A DNA stretch of 64,000 nt from Colletes latitarsis. Lineage: Eukaryota; Arthropoda; Insecta; Hymenoptera; Colletidae. Both the position numbers and the translations under genes were made by a program. Shown here piece by piece: positions 51,750 to 62,066 of the stretch; positions within the stretch are counted from its first letter, which is position 1; every line of letters starts with the position of its first letter. Below the pieces are notes generated by a model. That model was not told the DNA's origin, ran no database searches, and saw only the letters and a program-made list of their open reading frames with translations. The DNA lies in contig NC_135134.1 in NCBI RefSeq assembly GCF_051014445.1, positions 27,407,672 to 27,471,671 of the forward strand, written 5' to 3'.

Positions 51750-54700
51750 ATGCGTTATCCGCAAAAATATTGATCGAAACCTGGTTTAATCGACTGTTTC
51801 ATTGTGGTACCACATTACTATGTGATCCAAACCAGAAAATAGCCCAGGATCTATCCATGAAGTATAAGAAATATGCGAAAGTATGAGCCTGATGAGGGCA
51901 AATCCTAGACCTAACCCACACTTAACATGCGTTATCCTCAAAAATATTTATCAAGACCAGGTTTAACTGAATGTTTCAGTGTGGTCCCACATTACTACGT
52001 GATCCATACCAGAAAAAACCCAGGATCTGTTCGACAAGTATGTGAAAAATGCGAAAGCATGAGTCTGATGAGGGCAAATCCCAGGCCTAACCTAGACATA
52101 ACTTTCGTTATCCTCTAAAATATTGATCGAAACCAGGTTTAGTGGGCTGTTTCAGTGTGGTACCACATTACTGCGCGATCCAAACCAGAAAAAACCCAGG
52201 ATCTGTTCAACAAGTATGTGAAAAATGCGAAAGTATGACCCTGATGTGGACAAATCCCAGACCTATCCCAGACCTAACTTGCATTGTCCTCTAAAATATT
52301 GATCGAAACCAGGTTTAATTGACTGTTTCAGTGTGGTACCACATTACTACGTGATCCAATCCAGAAATAGCCCAGGATCTAGCCATGAAGTATGAGAAAT
52401 ATGCGAAAGTATGAGCCTGATGAGGGCAAATCCTAGACCTAACCCAGACCTAACATGCGTTATCATCTAAAATATTTATCAAGACCTGGTTTAATTGATT
52501 GTTTCAGTGTGGTACCACATTACTACGTGAACCATACCAGAAAGAACCCAGGATCCGTTCAACAGGTATCTGAAGAATGCGAAAGTATGAGTCTGATGAG
52601 TGAAAATCTCAGGGCTAACCTAGACCTAACATGCATTATCCTCTAAAATATTGATCCAAACCAGGTTTAGCGGACTGTTTCAGTGTCGTACCACTTTACT
52701 ACCTGATCCAAAGCAGAAAAAACCCTCGATCAGGTCAACATGTATGTTAGAACTGCGAAAGTATGACCCAGATGAGGGCAAATCCCAGGCCTAACCCAGA
52801 CCTAACATGCGTTATCCTCTAAAATATTTATCAAGACCAGGTTTAATTGATTGTTTCAGTGTGGTCCCACATTACTACGTGATCCAAACCAGAAAAAATC
52901 CAGGATCCGTTCAACAAGTATGTGAAGAATGCGAAAGAATGAGTCTGATGAGTGAAAATCCCAGGCCTAACCTAGACCTAACATGCGTTATCCTCAAAAA
53001 TATTGATCGAAACCTGGTTTAATCGACTGTTTCAGTGTGGTACCACATTACTATGTGATCCAAACCAGAAAATAGCCCAGGATCTATCCATGAAGTATAA
53101 GAAATATGCGAAAGTATGAGCCCGACGAGGGCAAATCCTAGACCTAACCCAGACCTAACATGCGTTATCCTCAAAAATATTTATCAAGACCAGGTTTAAT
53201 TGATTGTTTCAGTGTGGTACCACATTACTACGTGAACCATACCAGAAAGAACCCAGGATCCGTTCAACCGGTATCTGAAGAATGCGAAAGTATGAGTCTG
53301 ATGAGTGAAAATCTCAGGGCTAACCTAAACCTAACATGCATTATCCTCTAAAATATTGATCCAAACCAGGTTTAGTGGACTGTTTCAGTGTCGTACCACT
53401 TTACTACGTGATCCAAAGCAGAAAAAACCCTCGATCAGGTCAACATGTATGTTAGAACTGCGAAAGTATGAGCCCGACGAGGGCAAATCCTAGACCTAAC
53501 CCAGACCTAACATGCGTTATCCTCAAAAATATTTATCAAGACCAGGTTTAACTGAATGTTTCAGTATGGTACCACATTACTACGTGATCCATACCAGAAA
53601 AAACCCAGGATCTGTTCAACAAGTATGTGAAAAATGCGAAAGCATGAGTCTGATGAGGGCAAATCCCAGACCTACCCCAGACCTAACTTGCGTTATCCTC
53701 TAAAATATTGATCGAAACAAGGTTTAATTGACTGTTTCAGCGTGGTACCACATTACTACGTGATACAATCCAGAGACAGCCCAGGATCTAGCCATGAAGT
53801 ATGAGAAATATGCGAAAGAATGAGCCTGATGTGGGCAAATCCTAGACCTAACCCAAACCTAACATGCGTTATCCTCTAAAATATTTATCAAGACCAGGTT
53901 TATTTGAATGTTTCAGTGTGGTACCACATTACTACGTGATCCAAACCAGAAAAAACCCAGGATCCGTTCAACAAGTATGTGAAAAACGAAACGAATGAGT
54001 CTGATGAGGGCAAATCCCAGACCTATCCCAGACCTAACTTGCGTTGTCCTCTAAGATATTGATGGAAACCAGGTTTAATTGACTGTTTCAGTGTTGTACT
54101 TCATTACTACGTGATGCAATCCAGAAAAAGCCCAGGATCTAGCCATCAAGTTTGAGAAATATGCGAAAGTATGAGCCTGACGAGAGCAAATCCTAGACCT
54201 AACCCAGACCTAACATGCGTTATCCTCTAAAATATTTATCAAGACCAGGTTTATTTGAATGTTTCAGTGTGGTACCACATTACTATGTGATCCAAACCAG
54301 AAAATAGCCCGGGATCTATCCATGAAGTATAAGAAATATGCGAAAGTGTGAGCCTGATGAGGGCAAATCCCAGACCTATCCCAGACCTAACATGCGTTGT
54401 CCTCTAAAATATTTATCAGGACCAGGTTTAATTGATTGTTTCAGTGTGGGCCCACATTACTACGTCATCCAAACCAGAAAAAACCCAGGATCCGTTCAAC
54501 AAGTATGAGAAATATGCGAAAGAATGAGCCTGATGGGAGCAAATCCCAGACCTAACCTAGACCTAACATGCGTTATCCTCTAAAATATTTATCAAGACCA
54601 AGTTTAATTGCTTGTTTCAGTGTGGTCCTACATTACTATGTGATCCAAACCGGAAAATTACCCAGGATCTGTTCAACGAGTAGGTGAAGTGTGCGAAAGT

Positions 54701-57312
54701 ATGAGTCTGATGAGGTCAAATCCCAGACCAATCCCAGACTTAACTTGCGTTATCCTCTAAAATATTGATCGAAACCAGGTTTAGTCGACTGTTTCAGTGT
54801 GGTAGCACATTACTACGTGATCCAAACCAGAAAAAACCCAGGATCTGTTCAACGAGTATGTGAAGTGTGCGAAAGTATGAGTCTGATGAGTGAAAATCCC
54901 AGGGCTAACCTAGACCTAACATGCGTTATCCTCTAAAATATTGATCGAAACCAGGTTTAATCGACTGTTTCAGTGTGGTACCACATTACTACGTGATCCA
55001 AACCAGAAAAAACACAGGATCCGTTCAACAAGTATGTGAAGAATGCGAAAGTATGGGTCTGATGAGTGAAAATCTCAGGGCTAACCTAGACCTAACATGC
55101 ATTATCCTCTAAAATATTGATCCAAACCAGGTTTAGTGGACTGTTTCAGTGAGGTACCACTTTACTACGTGATCCAAAGCAGAAAAAACCCTCGATCAGG
55201 TCAACATGTATGTTAGAACTGCGAAAGTATGACCCTGATGAGGGCAAATCCCAGGCCTAACCCAGACCTAACATGCGTTATCATCCAAAATATTTATCAA
55301 GACCAGGTTTAATTGATTGTTTCAGTGTGGTCCCACATTACTACGCGATCCAAACCAGAAAAAACCCAGGATCTGTTCAACAAGTATGTGAAAAATGCGA
55401 AAGTATGACCCTGATGTGGGCAAATCCCAGACCTATCCCAGACCTAACTTGCATTGTCCTCTAAAATATTGATCGAAACCAGATTTAATTGACTGTTTCA
55501 GTGTGGTACCACATTACTACGTGATCCAATCCAGAAATAGCCCAGGATCTAGCCATGAAGTATGAGAAATATGCGAAAGTATGAGCCTGATGAGGGCAAA
55601 TCCTAGACCTAACACAGACCTAACATGCGTTATCATCTAAAATATTTATCAAGACCTGGTTTAATTGATTGTTTCAGTGTGGTACAACATTACAACGTCA
55701 TCCAAACCAGAAAAAACCCAGGATCCGTTCAACAAGTATCAGAAATATGCGAAAGAATGAGCCTGATGAGAGCAAATCCCAGACCTAACCTAGACCTAAC
55801 ATGCGTTATCCTCTAAAATATTTATCAAGACCAAGTTTAATTGCTTGTTTCAGTGTGGTCCTACATTACTATGTGATCCAAACCGGAAAATTACCCAGGA
55901 TCTGTTCAACGAGTAGGTGAAGTGTGCGAAAGTATGAGTCTGATGAGGTCAAATCCCAGACCAATCCCAGACTTAACTTGCGTTATCCTCTAAAATATTG
56001 ATCGAAACCAGGTTTAGTCGACTGTTTCAGTGTGGTACCACATTACTACGTGATCCAAACCAGAAAAAACCCAGGATCTGTTCAACGAGTATGTGAAGTG
56101 TGGGAAAGTATGAGTCTGACGAGTGAAAATCCCAGGGCTAACCTAGACCTAACATGCGTTATCCTCTAAAATATTGATCGAAACCAGGTTTAATCGACTG
56201 TTTCAGTGTGGTACCACATTACTACGTGATCCAAACCAGAAAAAACACAGGATCCGTTCAACAAGTATGTGAAGAATGCGAAAGTATGGGTCTGATGAGT
56301 GAAAATCTCAGGGCTAACCTAGACCTAACATGCATTATCCTCTAAAATATTGATCCAAACCAGGTTTAGTGGACTGTTTCAGTGCCGTACCACTTTACTA
56401 CGTGATCCAAAGCAGAAAAAACCCTCGATCAGGTCAACATGTATGTTAGAACTGCGAAAGTATGACCCAGATGAGGGCAAATCCCAGGCCTAACCCAGAC
56501 CTAACATGCGTTATCCTCTAAAATATTTATCAAGACCAGGTTTAATTGATTGTTTCAGTGTGGTCCCACATTACTACGTGATCCAAACCAGAAAAAATCC
56601 AGGATCCGTTCAACAAGTATGTGAAGAATGCGAAAGAATGAGTCTGATGAGTGAAAATCCCAGGCCTAACCTAGACCTAACATGCGTTATCCTCAAAAAT
56701 GTTGATCGAAACCTGGTTTAATCGACTGTTTCAGTGTGGTACCACATTACTATGTGATCCAAACCAGAAAATAGCCCAGGATCTATCCATGAAGTATAAG
56801 AAATATGCGAAAGTATGAGCCCGACGAGGGCAAATCCTAGACCTAACCCAGACCTAACATGCGTTATCCTCAAAAATATTTATCAAGACCAGGTTTAACT
56901 GAATGTTTCAGTAAGGTACCACATTACTACGTGATCCATACCAGAAAAAACCCAGGATCTGTTCAACAAGTATGTGAAAAATGCGAAAGCATGAGTCTGA
57001 TGAGGGCAAATCCCAGACCTACCCCAGACCTAACTTGCGTTATCCTCTAAAATATTGATCGAAACAAGGTTTAATTGACTGTTTCAGCGTGGTACCACAT
57101 TACTACGTGATACAATCCAGAGACAGCCCAGGATCTAGCCATGAAGTATGAGAAATATGCGAAAGAATGAGCCTGATGTGGGCAAATCCTAGACCTAACC
57201 CAAACCTAACATGCGTTATCCTCTAAAATATTTATCAAGACCAGGTTTATTTGAATGTTTCAGTGTGGTACCACATTACTACGTGATCCAAACCAGAAAA
57301 AACCCAGGATCC

Positions 57313-57328
57313 GTTCAACAAGTATGTG
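57313..57328 (+). other. Recombination join, three monomers deleted
   Basis: The 16 bp 'gttcaacaagtatgtg' is shared by both parents. The base before it is C, as at 23.34 kb (offset 33,973). The text after it, 'gaaaatgcgaaagcacgag', follows 23.87 kb (offset 33,456). The chimeric type A monomer therefore has the head of one monomer and the tail of another three repeats downstream. This is the signature of unequal exchange or replication slippage at matching phase. Confidence 0.85.
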
Positions 57329-59285
57329 GAAAATGCGAAAGCACGAGTCGCACGAGAGCAAATCCCAGGCGTAACCTAGACATAACTTTCGTTATCCTCT
57401 AAAATATTGTTCGAATCCAGGTTTAGTGGACTGTTTCAGTGTGGTACCACATTACTACGTGATCCAAAGCAGAAAAAACCCTCGATCAGGTCAACATGTA
57501 TGTTAGAACTGCGAAAGTACGACCCTGATGAGGGCAAATCCCAGGCCTAACCCAGACCTAACATGCGTTATCCTCAAAAATATTTATCAAGACCAGGTTT
57601 AACTGAATGTTTCAGTATGGTACCACATTACTACGTGAACCATATCAGAAAAAACCCAGGATCCGTTCAAAAGGTATCTGAAGAATGCGAAAGTATGAGT
57701 CTGATGAGTGAAAATCTCAGGGCTAACCTAGACCTAACATGCGTTATCCTCAAAAATATTGGTCGAAACAAGGTTTAATGGACAGTCTCAGTGTGGTACC
57801 ACACTACTACGTGATCCAAACCAGAAAAAAACCCAGGATCTGTTCAACAAGTATGTGAAAATCGCGAAAGTATGAGCCTGATGAGGGCAAATCCCAGACC
57901 TATACCAGACCTGACTTACGTTATCCTCTAAAATATTGATCGAAACCTGGTTTAATTGACTGTTCCAGTGTGGTACCACATTACTACGTGATCCAATCCA
58001 GAAATAGCCCAGGATCTAGCCATGAGGTATGAGAAATATGCGAAAGTATGTGCCTGACGAGAGCAAATCCTAGACCTAACCCAGACCTAACATGCGTTAT
58101 CCTCTAAAATATTTATCAAGACCAAGTTTAATTGCTTGTTTCAGTGTGGTCCTACATTACTATGTGATCCAAACCAGAAATAGCCCAGGATCTAGCCATA
58201 AAGTATGAGAAATATGCGAAAGTATGAGCCCGATGAGGGCAAATCCTAGACCTAACCCAAACCTAACATGCGTTATCCTCTAAAATATTTATCAAGATAA
58301 GGTTTATTTGAATGTTTCAGTGTGGTACCACTTTACTACGTGATCCAGAGCAGAAAAAACCCTCGATCAGGTCAACATGTATGTTAGAACTGCGAAAGTA
58401 TGACCCTGATGAGGGCAAATCCCAGGCCTAACCCAGACCTAACATGCGTTATCCTCAAAAATATTTATCAAGACCAGGTTTAACTGAATGTTTCAGTATG
58501 GTACCACATTACTACGTGAACCATATCAGAAAAAACCCAGGATCCGTTCAAAAGGTATCTGAAGAATGCGAAAGTATGAGTCTGATGAGTGAAAATCTCA
58601 GGGCTAACCTAGACCTAACATGCATTATCCTCTAAAATATTGATCCAAACCAGGTTTAGTGGACTGTTTCAGTGTGGTACCACTTTACTACGTGATCCAA
58701 AGCAGAAAAAACCCTCGATCAGGTCAACATGTATGTTAGAACTGCGAAAGTACGACCCTGATGAGGGCAAATCCCAGGCCTAACCCAGACCTAACATGCG
58801 TTATCATCCAAAATATTTATCAAGACCAGGTTTAATTGATTGCTTCAGTGTGGTCCCACATTACTACGCGATCCAAACCAGAAAAAACCCAGGATCTGTT
58901 CAACAAGCATGTGAAAAATGCGAAAGCATGAGTCTGATGAGGGCAAATCCCAGACCTATCCCAGACCTAACTTGCGTTGTCCTCTAAGATATTGATGGAA
59001 ACCAGGTTTAATTGAGTGTTTCAGTGTTGTACTTCATTACTACGTGATGCAATCCAGAAAAAGCCCAGGATCTATCCATGAAGTATAAGAAATATGCGAA
59101 AGTATGAGCCTGATGAGAGCAAATCCCAGACCTAACCCAGACCTAACATGCGTTATCATCTAAAATATTTATCAAGACCTGGTTTAATTGATTGTTTCAG
59201 TGTGGTACCACATTACTACGTGAACCATACCCGAAAAAACCCAGGATCCGTTCAACAAGTATCTGAAGAATGCGAAAGTATGAGC

Positions 59286-59364
59286 CTGATGAGTGAAAAT
59301 CCTCGGCCTAACCTAGACCTAACATGCGTTATCCTCAAAAATATTGATCGAAACCAGGTTTAAT
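59286..59364 (+). other. Recombination join, offset change 33,456 to 32,928
   Basis: Before 59,286 the text follows 25.82 kb ('tgagcctgatgagtg'). From 59,365 ('tgacagtttcag') it follows 26.44 kb. Both parents share the intervening 79 bp. The 528 bp difference means three complete monomers are missing relative to the left copy. Confidence 0.83.
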
Positions 59365-59975
59365 TGACAGTTTCAGTGTGGTACCACACTACTACGTGAT
59401 CCAAACCAGAAAAAACCCAGGATCTGTTCAACAAGTATGTGAAAATCGCGAAAGTATGAGCCTGATGAGGGCAAATCCCAGTCCTATACCAGACCTAACT
59501 TGTGTTATCCTCTAAAATATTGATCGAAACCAGGTTTAATTGACTGTTTCAGTGTGGTACCACATTACTACGTGATCCAATCCAGAAAAAGCCCAGGATC
59601 TGGCCATGAGGTCTGAGAAATATGCGAAAGTATGAGCCTGACGAGAGCAAATCCAAGACCTAACCCAGACCTAACATGCGTTATCCTCTAAAATATTTAT
59701 CAAGACCAGGTTTAATTGATTGTTTCAGTGTGGTCACACATTACTACGTGATCCAAACCAGAAAAAACCCAGGATCCGTTCAACAAGTATGTGAAGAATG
59801 CGAAAGAATGAGTCTGATGAGTGAAAATCCCAGGCCTAACCTAGACCTAACATGCGTTATCCGCAAAAATATTGATCGAAACCTGGTTTAATCGACTGTT
59901 TCATTGTGGTACCACATTACTATGTGATCCAAACCAGAAAATAGCCCAGGATCTATCCATGAAGTATAAGAAATA

Positions 59976-59988
59976 TGCGAAAGTATGA
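59976..59988 (+). other. Recombination join, offset change 32,928 to 29,055
   Basis: The 13 bp 'tgcgaaagtatga' is common to both parents. To the left, 'aagaaatatgcg' follows the B-like monomer near 27.05 kb. To the right, 'ccctgatgagggc' and 'cccacgcctaac' follow the C monomer near 34.28 kb and its 30.93 kb relative. The offset falls by 3,873 bp, i.e. 22 monomers, so the join fused a B head to a C tail. Confidence 0.83.
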
Positions 59989-62066
59989 CCCTGATGAGGG
60001 CAAATCCCACGCCTAACCCAGACCTAACATGCGTTATCCCCAAAAATATTTATCAAGACCAGGTTTAACTGAATGTTTCAGTATGGTACCACATTACTAC
60101 GTGCACCATACCAGAAAAAACCCAGGATCCGTTCAACAGGTATCTGAAGAATGCGAAAGTATGAGTCTGATGAGTGAAAATCTCAGGGCTAACCTAGACC
60201 TAACATGCATTATCCTCTAAGATATTGATCCAAACCAGGTTTAGTGGACTGTTTCAGTGTCGTACCACTTTACTACGTGATCCAAAGCAGAAAAAACCCT
60301 CGATCAGGTCAACATGTATGTTAGAACTGCGAAAGTATGACCCAGATGAGGGCAAATCCCAGGCCTAACCCAGACCTAACATGCGTTATCCTCTAAAATA
60401 TTTATCAAGACCAGGTTTAGTTGATTGTTTCAGTGTGGTCCCACATTACTACGTGATCCAAACCAGAAAAAATCCAGGATCCGTTCAACAAGTATGTGAA
60501 GAATGCGAAAGAATGAGTCTGATGAGTGAAAATCCCAGGCCTAACCTAGACCTAACATGCGTTATCCTCAAAAATATTGATCGAAACCTGGTTTAATCGA
60601 CTGTTTCAGTGTGGTACCACATTACTATGTGATCCAAACCAGAAAATAGCCCAGGATCTATCCATGAAGTATAAGAAATATGCGAAAGTATGAGCCCGAC
60701 GAGGGCAAATCCTAGACCTAACCCAGACCTAACATGCGTAATCTTCAAAAATATTTATCAAAACCAGGTTTAACTGAATGTTTCAGTATGGTACCACATT
60801 ACTACGTGATCCATACCAGAAAAAACCCAGGATCTGTTCAACAAGTATGTGAAAAATGCGAAAGCATGAGTCTGATGAGGGCAAATCCCAGACCTACCCC
60901 AGACCTAACTTGCGTTATCCTCTAAAATATTGATCGAAACAAGGTTTAATTGACTGTTTCAGCGTGGTACCACATTACTACGTGATACAATCCAGAAACA
61001 GCCCAGGATCTAGCCATGAATTATGAGAAATATGCGAAAGAATGAGCCTGATGTGGGCAAATCCTAGACCTAACCCAAACCTAACATGCGTTATCCTCTA
61101 AAATATTTATCAAGACCAGGTTTATTTGAATGTTTCAGTGTGGTACCACATTACTACGTGATCCAAACCAGAAAAAACCCAGGATCCGTTCAACAAGTAT
61201 GTGAAAAACGAAACGAATGAGTCTGATGAGGGCAAATCCCAGACCTATCCCAGACCTAACTTGCGTTGTCCTCTAAGATATTGATGGAAACCAGGTTTAA
61301 TTGACTGTTTCAGTGTTGTACTTCATTACTACGTGATGCAATCCAGAAAAAGCCCAGGATCTAGCCATCAAGTTTGAGAAATATGCGAAAGTATGAGCCT
61401 GACGAGAGCAAATCCTTGACCTAACCCAGACCTAACATGCGTTATCCTCTAAAATATTTATCAAGACGAGGTTTATTTGAATGTTTCAGTGTGGTACCAC
61501 ATTACTATGTGATCCAAACCAGAAAATAGCCCAGGATCTATCCATGAAGTATAAGAAATATGCGAAAGTGTGAGCCTGATGAGGGCAAATCCTAGACCTA
61601 ACCCAGACCTAACATGCGTTATCCTCAAAAATATTTATCAAGACCAGGGTTAACTGAATGTTTCAGTGTGGTACCACATTACTACGTGATCCATACCAGA
61701 AAAAACCCAGGATCTGTTCAACAAGTATGTGAAAAATGCGAAAGCACGAGTCGGATGAGAGCAAATCCCAGGCGTAACCTAGACATAACTTTCGTTATCC
61801 CCTAAAATATTGATCGAAACCAGGTTTAGTGGACTGTTTCAGTGTGGTACCACATTACTACGTGATCCATACCAGAAAAAACCCAGGATCTGTTCAACAA
61901 GTATGTGAAAAATGCGAAAGTATGACCCTGATGTGGGCAAATCCCAGACCTAACCCAGACCTAACTTGCATTGACCTCTAAAATATTGATCGAAACCAGG
62001 TTTAATTGACTGTTTCAGTGTGGTCCCACATTACTACCTGATCCAAACCAGAAAAAACCCAGGATC
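59989..62066 (+). repeat. Copy of the first part of U1/U2 (offset 29,055 bp)
   Basis: The monomers at 60,029, 60,381, 60,734 and 61,614 match those at 30,974, 31,326, 31,679 and 32,559. A few differences are visible, for example 'ctaagatattgatcc' near 60,219, 'aatccttgacc' near 61,414 and 'caagacgagg' near 61,465. Agreement stops at 62,067 (T here, C at 33,012). At least three of these differences fall in about 2 kb, so this copy looks slightly older than the central ones. Confidence 0.82.

Larger units (their letters stand above)
51555..59364 (+). repeat. Long-range duplicated segment, right copy
   Basis: This repeats 17,580-25,908 at an offset of 33,973 bp, then 33,456 bp after a three-monomer deletion. 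It includes the 7-monomer duplication (54,464 and 55,697) and the unusual C monomer order near 52.6-53.5 kb. Scattered single differences exist, such as 'gtgaggtacc' near 55,150 and 'cagtaaggtacc' near 56,911. Homology to the left copy ends in the join at 59,286-59,364. Confidence 0.84.
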
